In this document: piece after piece, positions 11,586-25,200 of the stretch
Position numbering within the stretch: position 1 is the stretch's first letter
Layout: every line of letters begins with the position of its first letter
Assembly: GCA_012934845.2 (NCBI GenBank)
Contig: WNNJ02003588.1
Span: 1 to 64,000, forward strand
Length of the DNA stretch: 64,000 nt
Direction: 5' to 3'
Source of the DNA: Pomphorhynchus laevis
Taxonomy: Eukaryota > Acanthocephala > Palaeacanthocephala > Echinorhynchida > Pomphorhynchidae
Position numbers and translations under genes: made by a program
Notes under the pieces: generated by a model
What the model was told of the DNA's origin: nothing
Seen by the model: the letters and a program-made list of their open reading frames with translations, nothing else
The model's database searches: none

Positions 11586-12152
11586 TCACCATGACTTCTT
11601 GGTTTGCGTTTTAACCGGATTATTATAATATAGTTGTTTATTATGTATTATACTACTTCTGCCAATTCCTTGTACCACGTCATTCAATCCTAATGGGTAC
11701 ATGGAATTAAGCGTTTTAATCCAAAAATCTTCTTTTTCTAATAGTTTTTGATTTAATATTGAAATGTTTTCTTTGATAATATGTTCTAAAATAAATAATT
11801 TACAGTTTTTAATATCATGTCCTATTAATCTCATATGTTTATGAAATATAGTTTGACTATTATGCTGTATATTATATATGTGTTACCTAAACCTAGTTTT
11901 TAACATTTGATATGTTTTTCCTATATATTGCAATCCACATGTACAACATTGTATAAGATACACTACACCTGCGGTATTGCAGTTACAATTATTATTAATA
12001 TTTAATGAAAAACATTTGTTTGTCGTATTACTTACGATACAATTATTATTATTTATAACATCACAAACTATACAATTTTTTCTGTTACATTTAAAATATC
12101 TAAAATTGAAATCATTAGTACTTACGTATTTTTCCAATATTGTTGAGTACAT
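11586..12152 (-). pseudogene. GIY-YIG endonuclease domain of the Naiad-type element
   Basis: This part would nick target DNA to prime reverse transcription. A Cys-rich stretch (KCNRKNCIVC, then NNNCNCN) leads straight into the GIY-like VVYLIQCCTCG and the YIG core LQYIGKT. Next come the conserved Arg region (MLKTRFR) and a His-containing segment. The C-terminal half follows: FILEHIIKEN, LEKEDFWIKTLNSM, YPLGLND. The last block is the usual end of this domain in PLEs. The upstream Cys pattern fits the extra zinc-binding motif reported for this clade. Confidence 0.8.
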
Positions 12153-12159
12153 GTAACTT

Positions 12160-12550
12160 TTAAGTCATAATTATTAACGTTGCTTTTTCGGTGTCGCCAC
12201 CTAGTTTAGTTGACTCAGACTAAACTTACAACGGGCCATCCAGCAGCATCTGACAGGGGGCTGCCCTGCTTAAGGCGGTTGCAGGCTGGAACAAGATCTA
12301 TAAAGATCTACCACCTTCACTCCACGCGCTACGCGACCTAGCTATTGGCCATTACCTGGTCTCTTAAACGTGATCACGTGAAGCAGTTTACATTTTAAAG
12401 TGTAAACCACTTGGGATGCAAACTTCTTCCTGTTTTAAGAATTAATAATTCATACAACTTGTTTGAAAATAAGAAAAAATAATAGTAAAGTCGTAACCAA
12501 TAATACATAGTTTCAGTATTTCTGACATAGGTCATATTACACTGACATTT
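12160..12550. other. Unclassified GC-richer segment
   Basis: About 390 bases of mixed composition hold no coding signature. They include a short inverted repeat (AGTTTACA...TGTAAACC near 12382-12405). It could be a SINE-like remnant, but I found no tRNA-type promoter boxes that I would defend. Confidence 0.3.
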
Positions 12551-13740
12551 GTCAGAAATACACTTGCCCACCGGCATTGTCTTTATATCCCTTTGAGGCC
12601 ACAACTTCCAGTATATATCATATTTCTTTGCCCACTTCAAGGAAGCCAGCTCTTATTTAGAAGAGGATCTCTTTTTTGAACGGGGTGGGGCTTTCTTTAA
12701 AAAGGTAAGAATCGTCGATGGAGGAGACTGGGACTCCTCGAATTTTGCTATCAGATGATTCGTTAAGGCTCGAATCTCGTCCTTGTATATCTGTAATCTT
12801 GCGTCAACAAGTTTGATAATATCGGTGTCCGTAATACCAGAACCGGTGGAATTGGATAAGCTGACAGCGGCAAAGTGGGCCGGTTTGGCAAACTTTGCCG
12901 CTGCCAGCTTTTCTAATGCCTTAATTTGTATTCAATGCCTTAATTTGTAATCTTGGAAGATAGGACATCTTCTAGACCAGGCCGGGTGCTGACCACCACA
13001 ATTGGAACATAGAGGGAGGAGAGCACATTTTCTCTCGTGGACTTCAGAAGAGCTGCAAACCTTCACGTATGGGTCTCAGTGCAGTTCGAGGACCAGTGCC
13101 CCCAAAGGTAGCACCCATTGCAATAGAGGTATGCTAAGTCGTCAGCGTCTACAATTTTGAAAGAAGGGTTGTGCCACAAAAAGGGGGTTACATTTACTTT
13201 TAGCCGGGCATTCCGCCTGATCAACTGCGGTAGAACAGAATGCTACTGGTATAGCCTGGCCTTTTTTGCCCAAGATGGGGCGAATATTGTGAATTTTGTA
13301 CTCAGATGTGAGATCACTTAAATCATCATCCGTTGCGAAGGGCGGAAAATTATTAATTTTCAGAGTAGCCTGAATAGACCTGATTCAAATTCTTATAGGT
13401 GTGTTTCGAAAAATTCTAGGTACGATGCTGCCATATCTGGAGAGCTGAAAGAAACCCGGATTTTAGAATCTAAATATTTTATCGAATTGAATAGAATTCA
13501 TTTCTTATAAGAGCTTGTAAACTCTTTTAGGAAAATATTAAAAAGATTCGTCCTTTCAAATGGTTGAAGAAGCCTAATTATTACCAGATTCACCAATTTA
13601 GGCACAGGATGGATTTCTCCATTGGTGCTTGAGATTAAAAAATTAGACGAAATAGGACTAACCTTGTTTTCTTTTGCTTGAAAATTCGATTCACTGGAGC
13701 TTTTTGATCCTCCGACTATACTGCACATTTTTCCGTCGTA
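12550..13740 (-). mobile_element. APE-type LINE, family R, copy C (ORF1 remnant)
   Basis: Minus-strand sequence is homologous to 5940-7020. It starts with a plausible ORF1 start, MCSIVGGSKSSSESNFQ at 13728, which continues into the PKLVNLVIIRLLQPFER block shared with copy A. Several frame changes break the rest. A short internal duplication (CAATGCCTTAATTTGTA, about 12912-12952) also disturbs it. No ORF2 is left. This copy is valuable because it shows the N-terminus missing from copies A and B. Confidence 0.8.
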
Positions 13741-13950
13741 ATTTTTAACCTATTTAAATTTAAAAACGCTCACTAAATCGCCAATCATAAAGAAAAATAC
13801 AGCGTCGTACGGGAAAGGCTGAACAATGGAAAAATACAGCTGGTTTTAACATTAGTAAAATGTTCGAACAATATGACGAAAGCAAAAATTGTAGGTAAAC
13901 TCAATTTGAATTATAAGCATTAATAACCTAAATTATTAATTTTTGTTAGT

Positions 13951-13975
13951 ATTCCGGTCGATCAATGACCGGAAT
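13951..13975. repeat. Perfect 9-bp inverted repeat
   Basis: ATTCCGGTC and GACCGGAAT pair perfectly around a 7-base loop. The GC content stands out from the flanks. The role is unknown. Confidence 0.6.
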
Positions 13976-14748
13976 CGATGACCGCTCGATCACTTATGAA
14001 CTAAAACTCGCTCAAGTTGCAAACAAAAAATATTTTTGTATTTTGATTTACATGTTTGTTTTTAAGTCATGAATATCACATACTTATATTGGCATTTAAT
14101 AAAGCTAGGTTTAGTATATAAATAAATGGGTTATGTATTTAATTAAGGACTTAGTATCAATTGTGTATTATAAATCCATTATAAATCAGTTATGTATTTA
14201 ATTAAGGGAAATTGAATTTTTAAATTACAATTCTGTGATACGGGTTTGATATATGTTTTTGCACTATTCCACTGCGTCGGTTTGTTTTTTGTTAATTAAG
14301 AAAAGCTTCCAGTTTTTGCCTGTTTGCTAACTTGTATCAGTATTAGGTCTAATATCTACTAGCCGAAGATAATTTACGATTATTTTATAAAAATATCGTA
14401 TTCACCTGTTCCGAAAGCGCATTATTTTCATAGTCACTGACAACTACGTCAATTAATTATGCCACAAAATTTACAATAGGTAGTTTCTCCAACCGCTAAT
14501 TGTTGTCTTTCTCTGTTGTTGATAAATAAATACCTTCATATTTACGACATCTAATATATCCTGGTGTATGAATGTAAATTGTATGATTAGATACGTTGAC
14601 AATACGAAGTAAGCCAATCTATAAACTTTTATATTTCATTTTGAAACAACTAATTTTACATATTTTTAACCTAGATTTGCAGTACAATCCACACCGGTCA
14701 TTTCCGAGCCGTTTTCGCCAATAATTTTTTTTAAGAATCGTCACCAAT

Positions 14749-14767
14749 GAACCGTCACGGACGGTTC
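14749..14767. repeat. Perfect 8-bp inverted repeat
   Basis: GAACCGTC and GACGGTTC pair around a 3-base loop. The role is unknown. Confidence 0.55.
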
Positions 14768-15959
14768 CATTAGATAGAAAAATTAAAAAAAAAATCGTAA
14801 CGGTTTCCTCACATGTGATACATTTGTAATCTCCTTCGCATTACATTTAATGTAATTTCACTCGCATGTATTACTTAAATATGATTTACGAATTATCATA
14901 GATAATGATCTACATATAGTCATCATCTTAGACCCAACAATTATTTCCATTTATACCTCAATTCAAATGAAGTGAAAGTATTCATTGTATTTAATCAACC
15001 AATTAATGACGAGTTTGAGTAAAAAGATTTATCTTTTTTATAAGATAAAAAAATATTTTTATTTGAAAATATTATTTTTAAATAATTTTTTTTCTGTACT
15101 TAATTTTACGTATTTTCTATGAATAAATTAGTATATACAACGTGTTTGATTGAAAATAATTTATGTTATGAAAAATTGCTCTCAAAAACATGCTTTGTAT
15201 ATGCAGTGAATGTGTATCAAAAGTTCAACAACAATTTTTTAACATACCATTTGTTTAAACTTTGACGGGGTTGTTTCCTCCGCCGATTTTATTTTGCTTA
15301 CATTTATTGGAAATTTGTATTAACGAAGAAGTATATATATAGAAGTATTACATCTAACTTTCGCCTAATTCATCAAATTAGAATTTGCTAATTAGATATA
15401 AATTAATATGAATAAATATAATAAATATATGAATAAATATTATGCTTATAATATAAGCACAAATATAAAATAATATTATATAATATCTCACAAATTATTG
15501 TTCAAGACATTTATAAATTGTTAATGTATTGTTTAAATATATAATATATATAGTCAAATTTCTAAATCATCAAAACATTTAAGGATAAATTTAAACATTT
15601 AAATGTATTTTTATAGATGAATAGTAGACAATATAGTAGTTAATAAGTTACTAAACTTTATAATCATTGCCATGTATTTGGTCGTATCTTTGTCTGCTCT
15701 TTTTTGTACTAGTATAAGTCAAACCTTACCAGCGACTAAATTTTAACCATTTTCATTAATAATTTATACTAATTAGTAAAATGCACAGCTTATAATGATA
15801 TATTTATATTTTTCATATAAATTTACTTTGAAATAATTAAACGAATAGCGATCTAAATATTTTGGATACATATTGGATAAAACATATTACTCTTGGGAGT
15901 AATTAAAAAATATTAATTGTCAATCTATAAATTAGAGAATTTATTCTTTTTTATTATAA

Positions 15960-18040
15960 TGGCCCCACTGCTTTGTTGGGCAGGAATATATGTCGAAACC
16001 TAATAAGATAGCAGTTTCGCCAGATAATTTTTAATCCTTGTTTTATAATTATTCTAGCAATCTATAATTCATCATTAATTATGATCCCCGTTTGATATTG
16101 TTGTATTTTTGATATAATTGTAATAAACGTCAATAACTAGTTTCTTGGTTGATCTATAATATCCATTTGAAAATTATATACGAACAATTATCGATAATTT
16201 TTATTATATCTAAATTTTTAAATCTTGTTTCTTCAGGATCTTGTCGTAATTAAATAAACGCTGAAAGAACAAAATTATTATTAACGTTATTTTGGTGTTT
16301 CAATTATTTATTAAAAAAATAATTTTTTAAATAAAAATTCAAAAATAGGGGCCGAAACCTGATAACTTAGCAGTTCCTCTTTATAACGTCTAATCCATAT
16401 TCTGAAACATTGTCTGTTATTAGTCAATTCATAAAAATTGACTTTTATTTTAAATTTCAATTTTTTAATTTAACTTGATATAAATATAAATTGTATAATA
16501 TAATATAAATATAAATTGTATTAATCTTATAGAAATACTGAAAACATGTATTCTTGATACGACATTATTAGATAAAAATATTAAAGATTAAAAGTTAAGT
16601 ATTATAAATATTAAAAGTTAAAAATGAGAAAATCCCAAAAATAGAAGATATTCGTCCGTTATTTATTAGTCAATGAAAAAAATGACTTTTATTTTAAATA
16701 TCAATTTTAACTTGATATAAATTATATAAAATCTTATAACAATTATTAATTATTTATAACTATTAATTATACATATTTATATTTATATCAAACATACCAG
16801 CTGATATGTTTGATCAAGTAATAGTGGTTGAAACCTGATAATATAGCAGTTCCTCCAGATGAAGTCTAATCCTCACTATGCTAAATCGTCTGTTATTTAT
16901 TAGTCAATTCATACAAATTGATTTTTATTTTAAATTTAAATTTTTAATTTTAACCTGATTTAAGTTATATAAAATCTTAACAATTATTTATAAATATTTA
17001 TTATCTAATTATTAAATTTTGATTTATTTATTTAGCATTACTATTTTTATTAATTTATTTATATTTTATAATGATATTAAATATGTAATTAGCTGAATTT
17101 ATTTATGTGTTTGTGGTACATGATTAATGCATCGTCTGTTATTTATTAGTCAATTCATTAATATTGACTTTTATTTTAAATCTCAATTTTTAAATTTTAA
17201 CTTGATATAAATATAAATTGTATAAAATCTTATATAATAATTTATTATTTATCGTTATTTTTATTTATATATCGTATAAAACACGTAGAGTCAGTTATCT
17301 AATCTGATTCATCAACTTTTGTGCAAATGTTTTTTGACGTATTTAACAATTCCCCACTCATTGTGGGGAATACACTCGTTGTATTCCAACGAGTACACTA
17401 TTAAGTACCCTTGATAGTACACTATCAAGAGTGTATGGAATACACTCTTGATACGACATTATTATTTTTATGTTAATTTCTATGCAAGTATGATGATTTT
17501 TCTTTTTCTTAAAACGGAGAGGTATACATACACAAAATATTTTGAAATATTAAATTTACAATATACAAATCAACGAAATATTTTTAAAATTTATTAAAAT
17601 TATTAAGTGAACCATTTTGATGGATAATAAATAATATATAGTTTGTTTTATAAAAGGATAATAATCAAATTGCATTAGAAAAAATACGTCATTAGCACCT
17701 GTTTGGCCACGATGCTATGTTGGATCAAGGTAAAAGGAGCCGAAACCTGATAGCATAGCAGTTATTCCTGATGACATCTAATCCTTTATCTGATATAACG
17801 TCTGTTATTTATTAGTCAATTCATAAAAGTGACGTTTATTTTAAATGTCAATTTTTTATTTTAACTTGATATAAATTATAAAAAAACTTATAACAATTAT
17901 TTATTTTATTATCTAATTATTAAATTTTGATTTATTGATTTAGCATTATTATTTATTTTTATTTATAAACTTGTTTGTTTATTTTTATTTTTTTTGATTT
18001 TATAATTATATTAAATACGTAAACTCAGTTAGCTGATTTG
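15960..18040 (+). repeat. Cluster of Naiad terminal repeats
   Basis: At least five partial copies of the family's terminal sequence lie in one orientation, starting near 15960, 16350, 16660, 16830, 17130 and 17700. Shared strings are GAAACCTGATA, TAGCAGTTCCTC, TCTAATCC and TCTGTTATTTATTAGTCAAT. An AATT...GACTTTTATTTTAAAT block and a long AT-rich tail follow. No RT is attached to any of them. They look like solo termini left after 5' truncation, not an independent array, because spacing and completeness vary. Confidence 0.65.
17350..17453. repeat. Four consecutive perfect hairpins
   Basis: TTCCCCAC/GTGGGGAA (17350-17370), ACTCGTTG/CAACGAGT (17374-17394) and CTTGATAGT/ACTATCAAG (17410-17429) follow one another. 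TATCAAGAGTGTAT/ATACACTCTTGATA (17423-17453) is the longest, and overlaps the third. All stems are perfect with loops of 2-5 bases. The end of the cluster (CTTGATACGACATTATTA) also occurs near 16551 without the hairpins. Confidence 0.8.
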
Positions 18041-19243
18041 ATAGATTTGTTTTGTCCGTTTCCGCAAGCAACGTACTTTATAAATACTTTTAGCATGATC
18101 TCCATTCGATATTTAACACAATATATTTTTTCAGTGCTTGAAAACAAGACGCGAAATAACTTGCAACTTTTGATTATATGTAGCTGTCTCTTAGTGAAAT
18201 TAGCTTTATTTCGGGGCTAGCAAGGCTCTCCGGAAAATTTTCATTAGTTTAAAGTCATATATTTTATAGAGTTTTGCGGTGCTTCCCGGAAAATCAGTGC
18301 TATATTGTAGCATAGATTGCAACAGGCACCGGAAAAAATCGATCCTAAAAATAACATCACGTCGTCATTATCAACCGAATGCGAAGCGGAATATAAACTG
18401 ACTATCTTTGTAAAGATAATGTTGATGAGAAAGCTTTTTTATTTTATTACTAAAGAACGCGGTTTAATATTATGTTTTGATAATTGAGAATATGCATAAC
18501 CCACCAGCATCGATCAGCTTTCATTGTAGCCACAATCGATAGCAGATCATAAAATGCACATATAGTTTAATTTGAAAAGGGAAACAAATTCAGTCCCATT
18601 TTATATATCAATCCCGGCTTTTAGCTGCTTTATTTTAATTAACATACAATAAAGAGACAACGAGATGAGGTGAAGTACCAGTGCAGATAGAGCTATGCTA
18701 TGTGCGTTACTAAGATATAAGTGTTGCATCACTATCAGTATCTAGGCGTGTGTAGATATTTGCGCTCTCTTTATATATATATTATCTATCCTTACCCACA
18801 ATTCCATTATGATGAACGGCAACATATTATCCTAATTGTTTAATACTCTGCAATTTTGATAAATTACTCCTATCTCTTAGATAATGCCATTGTTTTTATA
18901 CCCCAAGAAAACATGTATTATTATAGGGTATACACAATATATAGTTTGCAATATATTATTAATTTGATTTTGTCAAATTCCCATTTGAAAAATACGCCAA
19001 GCAAATAAATATCAAGAAAATTACAAATAGATTTATCAGGAAAAACGGAAAAGACGCAAGCAAAATCAAACTTTATATCGACTGTCGTTGCTACGGCCTA
19101 GTCGTTATTTGGCATTGTAGAGCCAACTGTACGACCATCTTTAATACTGACAGACATTTTTCTGAAATTTGATCGTGCAACAGAGCCCTTTATTCATTTA
19201 AATTTAAAAATACAATTTTTCTAGCAAAATTGTAGAACTATAA
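18040..19243. other. Upstream region of the Y-box gene
   Basis: AT-rich DNA lies before the first coding exon. I see no TATA box or other element I would defend. The promoter and any 5' untranslated exon should lie here. Confidence 0.35.
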
Positions 19244-22200
19244 ATGATTGTGAGATCAGGTCTTGTTATTGATGATGACCAACGTAGTGACGATATGTTC
19301 ATCAGTCAAAGTAATAGTGGCCTCAATGTTAGAGTGGGTGGAGGTGGCAATATAATACGTAACTTCTCCAATGAAGATTCAATTGAAGCAAATTCACATC
19401 CATACATGCTTTCTGCGCCTGTTACGATACGAAAAACCACCGTAGGTGAGTTGATTTTGATTTTTACTTATGAATAAAGCACACTTTTGTTTCTGAAAAT
19501 TTCTTAAAAATTAAGCAAAGATGATTTTATATTTAATACATTTTATTGTCAACTGATATTATATTATTTAGATCAATTGAGGATATTAAGTAAAATTAAT
19601 TTTTAATTTTTAACATTTACCTTACAATTTTTATTTTAAATTGTAAAGTTTTATCCTTTAATTTATACACATTATAATTTACATGTTTTCATATTAATTG
19701 AAATGAAAAATGTCAACTGTCATGTGGTTTTGTATTGCATGTAAATGAATTATGACAAGTCAAGATGCATCACAAATCTGAATTATTTATAATAAAGAAT
19801 TCAGATTTACTCATTGAAACTTTAACAATCTTTCGAATTTATTGATTTTAAATATTTCATTGGAAATACGTCCAATATACAACATAATCATGTTGTTTTA
19901 AAAGTAAATATATAACGACACTTTATATAATTTGCTTATAACAGGTATGTTTCTTTTTTAATACTGAGAAGCGTTGAGAAATAGTATTAAACTTGACTGA
20001 CCCTATATTAACTTGTAATCGGTCGTTATGCTCTCTTATCTCAACGTTATTATTATACGTAATAAATATAATATATTATATAAATATAATATATTATGTA
20101 ATTTATATTACATAATAAATTTTGCTTCATTGGGATCCCCTCATAACCGCCCATCAATATGCATCAGTATGTATTGAATCCAATCATGTAATTATTTGCT
20201 TCAGTGCTTAATTGCCCTTATCTTTCAAAGATGAGTTTGACGGAGATTGACGAATTGCGGAGTCCTTAATCATGGCGAAGACATTTTGTATTTTATCTCT
20301 TTTAATGTATATTTAGTGTTTTTATTTAGTTTAGTATAACGTCAAGAGACAAAGATAATAATAAATCATATCTACATAATTATTATATTATAATATTATT
20401 ATAATATAATAATATAATATATAATATAATATATATATTATAATATATAATATAATATATAATATTATTATATATATTAATATTATATAATATATGATAT
20501 TTTTGAGTTTCAGCAAACTCAAAAATATGTATTCAAATTTTCGAAATGGTTTAAAATTTAAATACACCTCTTTTTTGATTTACTACAACTAAAATTTTGA
20601 TTGTCCAGCTGTTTTTCATGCAATTTTTGAAACGATTAGAAAAAAAAACGATATAATGTAAATTTTTCAATTATATGAATATTAAATAATAATTAGAAAA
20701 TTATACTTTTTAATGTCAGCTTTTAGCTAAAATTTTCTAGTTGTTTTTATTCTCAGCAAAAGGATTAACTGGGACTGTAAAATGGTTTAACGTCAAATGC
20801 GGTTATGGATTCATAAATCGGTAAATATTACTTTTTCACAATTCTCGCTATTCGTTTTTGTTTGAAAAGTGATGATACAAAAGAAGACATTTTTGTGCAT
20901 CAATCAGCAATTGCGAAGAATAACCCCAAAAAATTTCTTCGCAGTGTAGGTGACGGGGAACTTGTTGAATTTGACATCGTTCGCGGTACTAACCATAACG
21001 CTAAATAAATCTAAAATCTAGCCTGTGAATTGTTATTATTTTTCGTGAAGGTGAAAAAGGAGACGAAGCAGCTAATGTTACCGGGCCAAATGGAAGCTAT
21101 GTAAAAGGATCGCCATATGCTCCTAATCGAATGTCTGACGCTCATCGGAATTTTAGACAACACCAACACCGGTTATTAAGTAACATTTTACCTGAAAACC
21201 CTGTTGGAATCCCACTTACTTGCTACAACTGTGTACCTGATCATGGTTTTGATGACCCACATAGATTTATTCCTGCTGCTTATCCAATAAACAACGGATA
21301 CAGTGAGTAATTTATTGTTATGAAATAAAAAAGTGATTTTCGGTTGATAACGTTGTTTTAAAATAAACGTGAATAAAAGGATTTCTTGCTCAAATAAAAA
21401 TATACCTTGAGAAATATAAAAATACTGTAATATTAGTTACTAATTATATATAAACTATAATTTTTTTTATCAACTTATGAAATAAAGTTTGTTTTTCTCT
21501 GCACGCTTCGAAGTTTAGAACTTACTATATAATATTAAGATACAATATAACTAAATTTTTCTAACACAAAATAATGACATATTAATTAGTAGCCCATACT
21601 ATGGATCACAACATTCACAACGAGTGTTTATCATATCAAATAATAGAACAGCAGAATACGAATAAACGAAAAGCTAGAGAGAAATTCTTGAGAAAAGCTA
21701 CATATAAAATTGATTAAAATGAATGATGACTTTAAATGAATAGATTTAACTTAGACCTTTAATAATGTGTATTTGCTAAACTTTACGTGATTATCAATGC
21801 TATAGATCGTTGATTACGGCGGAAGCCTAAACGTACGAAAAATATGTTCGTTTGTTTATATCATTTTTAATTAGTTTCTTAGTTCGAAAATAATTTTAAT
21901 TTGAAGTTTTTTATTTACTCTGTAATTTATTTAACCTACATATTTCAACGGACGATAGTTATGATGATAACATCCAAATTAATATGTAATTAATAAAATA
22001 AATTAACCTTTTTGCTCTTTATAATATAAATTGCTCTTTTATATCGACAGCTATAAAAATATACAAATATATTTGAAATATAAGGTTTAATACCAACTAT
22101 AATATTATCAGGATTATCGTCTCTGCAAATGTTGTTCATCAATTTAAAATTAATCTAATACAGTATAATTAATATATTAATATTAATTATATTAATTAAT

Positions 22201-25200
22201 ATATTATATTAATAATTAATATAATTAAATATTAATTATCAAATTTAATTAAAATATAATATTATTTTTTATAATTTTAAAAAGTAATTATTTACTATAA
22301 ATTTAAATAAAAATAAATTTAAAATTTTTCCAAAAAATTATATATTTTTATCTGTGATATTTATTCACAATTAAATAATATTTGAGTATTTCCAGATTAA
22401 AGTTAAACTGATTTAGTAATCAAGTAACTGCAGATAACTATTCTCATCTTATATAATACTTAGTAAAGATACTTGATGATATTTTTACTATATTTTTTAA
22501 AATTTTTGAGCAGGATCATCAGAAATGTTCGTTAGCATCATCAACAACATGATTTCATAGTCAATTGAATGACTATAGTGAATATCTAAAAAAAACAAGA
22601 TCTACTTTCGATGCAAAAACGTTTTGCTAAATAGATAATAAAGCAAAATCGTATGATAAATGTTGTAGAAATATAAGTGAATAAACAAGAACAAAAAATA
22701 CTATTGATTGTTAATAGCATTCTTCCAGGGTTTTAACTAACATCAAAAATTAAACCAAATTAAGTTTTAATACATTTTAAACATTTTAAATCGACATAAT
22801 ATGTTTTCATAACTATACGGTTTTATAGTCTTGAAAGATTTGTACTATCTAGTTGGTGTTCTATTATTAGAATAATAGTGATATACGGTAATAAACAGTA
22901 ATATCTAAATTAGCGAATAATTACCAATAGAATTGTAATTTAATAAAAACAAATATTTACAAAATAACAAGCTGGGTGCATTTTTCAAATTTTATAATTT
23001 TTTTAAATCAAAAGTTTTGATATTTCTAATCAAACGGTTGATTCATTCGAATCAACCTTTTTCATATTGATTTGTTCAATTAATTGTTTTTCGTACAACA
23101 TGTTTCCCTATAATTTAACTTGAAAGACTCTTGTATTATCCAGTATTTTACTGGATAATATACGGCCTCTATATTTGGAAATATATACGACTTATATTCG
23201 ACTTATATTATACGACTTACTTAAACATATATACAAATATATGTATATTTAACCAAAATTAAGCCTTCAAGCAAATATAAATATATGGATAAAATTGAAT
23301 TAATAGAATCCTTAAATATTTTGATAAATCAAAATTATTTAAAAGTAGGGACATCTATATTTAGACAAGTAAAAGGTGTTCCAATGGGTGGTAATAGTAG
23401 CCCAATTATAGCTGACTTGTTTTTAAGCTTTATAGAATATGAATTTGTTCATAACTGTGTAAAAACTAAATCTAAACAATATAAATATATGAAATATATG
23501 TTTCGATACATTGATGATATATGTGTATTTAATTCTAATAATTTTTATTCAATTAGTGAGCACATTTATCCAGAAAGCCTTATTCTTAACAAAACCAATA
23601 TTAATGATAAATAAGGTGTATATCTAGATATGAACATTAAATTAACATTAACTAAAACTACTATTAATTTATATCGTAAAGATGACATATTTAAATTTAC
23701 AAGAAACATATTTTTGCATGAGCATTCATGCATACCATATAATATAAAATATAATACATTAAATAATGAAATTTTAAGAATTGCAACAATATGTAATGAT
23801 ATTGGCTTTCTTCAAAATCATTTAAATAATTTAATAGATGTATATTTTAAACAAAGTTAGTATAAAAATATCATCGAGCAGAAAATAGTAAAATATATAA
23901 ATCAACACAATAATATTAAAAATAAATTTAAACTCTTGAGCTGGAAATTTTTTATAGATAATAAATAATAAACTTTGTATTAGAATAAGATGCTAGATAA
24001 GCAAATTTTATCAACGGAATCGCGTTTTAAGTATGTATTTGTCCCCGCTGCTATGTTGTGTCGAGGAATATGGCCCTAAACTTGATAACTTTGCAGTTCC
24101 TCTTTATTACCTCTAATCTTTATTCTGATACATCGTCTATTATTTATTAGTCAATTCATAAAAATTAACTTTTATTTTAAATTTCAATTTTGAATTTTAA
24201 CTTGATATAAATTATATGAAATCTTATAACAATTATTTATTTTATTATTTAATTTCCATTAATTTTCAAGCAAGTTGGATAAATATTTTTAAAATGAAGA
24301 ATTCTAAATCAGCAAAATATTATTTGAATATTAAATATTATAATATTATTTTATAGTATTAAATATTATAAAATTATTTATTATTATTTAATTATTATTA
24401 TTTATTTATCATCACGTTTAATTTATAAATAATTTAATATACGTAGAGTAATTTACCTGACCTGATTGTTTCTGAATATATACGACTTTATTCTACTTAT
24501 ATACGACTTTTAAAAATTAAAATTAAAGAACTCACCAATTAATTGTTTGTCTAATGTGAAATGAAATAAAATTTCACATTTTTTAAGTTTAGAAAAGTGG
24601 TTTTTTATTGCATCGTAATGATTCAATTTTAAATTTCACTAATTTAAAATTCTCCTGATATAATACAATATTAATACACTATAAATTGTAAGTATAACAT
24701 AATATAATGTAAATTCAATTGTATGTTTAACCGCATTTTGCTAATTTTGATAAATTGTAAGTTACCTTTTTTGAACCTTCATTACTCTTTGAGTTATTGA
24801 TTTGTCGGTATCATTAATTTTTGTGCTTTTTAGCCCTAAGTCCATGGGATTTTCAGCAATTACAAATTGATACGCGAAGCGATAGAGGATACCGAGGACG
24901 CTACAGAGGTTACTATTCAATGATTTAAAATGACGTCCTTGTTGTAATTGCCTTATAGTATTGCGTTACTATAATTATAATTATGCTACAAGACAATTAT
25001 ATTTATTGATTATTTTACCGATAATTTAAGCCAGACGCTTAAAATTGATATAATTTAATTTTAATCTAATTTCAATTTAAAATGTATAACTTGATCACTT
25101 ATTTTTAGAATTTAAACTGTGTATAATATTTTTTGTTTAATTAATATTTTAATCTAATATCATTTGTAAAATTATATGTCATATCTGCGTAATTTATATA

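Larger units (their letters stand above)
10380..12152 (-). mobile_element. Naiad-type Penelope-like element with N-terminal GIY-YIG
   Basis: Minus-strand order is Cys-rich GIY-YIG endonuclease (12152-11586), then linker, then RT (11581 to about 10380). This endonuclease-first order is the permuted arrangement described for the Naiad/Chlamys clade of Penelope-like elements. Canonical elements carry GIY-YIG after the RT. The copy is broken: it has a small number of interruptions and lacks the catalytic end of the RT, which survives in other copies (23280-24480, 35790-36270). Its near identity to fragments at 1499-2120 and 30900-31635 suggests fairly recent activity. Confidence 0.85.
13740..15950. 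other. AT-rich intergenic DNA
   Basis: No coding or RNA gene signature is visible in 2.2 kb apart from the two short perfect hairpins listed separately. The composition becomes very AT-rich after 15000. Confidence 0.45.

Noticed and set aside
12160-12550. tRNA-derived SINE
   Set aside because: No defensible A and B boxes or tRNA fold could be read.
15960-18040. CRISPR-like or satellite array
   Set aside because: Repeat units differ in length and completeness, spacers are irregular, and the same sequence follows Naiad RT elsewhere. These are retroelement ends.
20757-21050. Processed pseudogene of a Y-box gene
   Set aside because: The cold-shock domain is split by GT-AG introns with consistent phases, and the frame is intact over nine exons.
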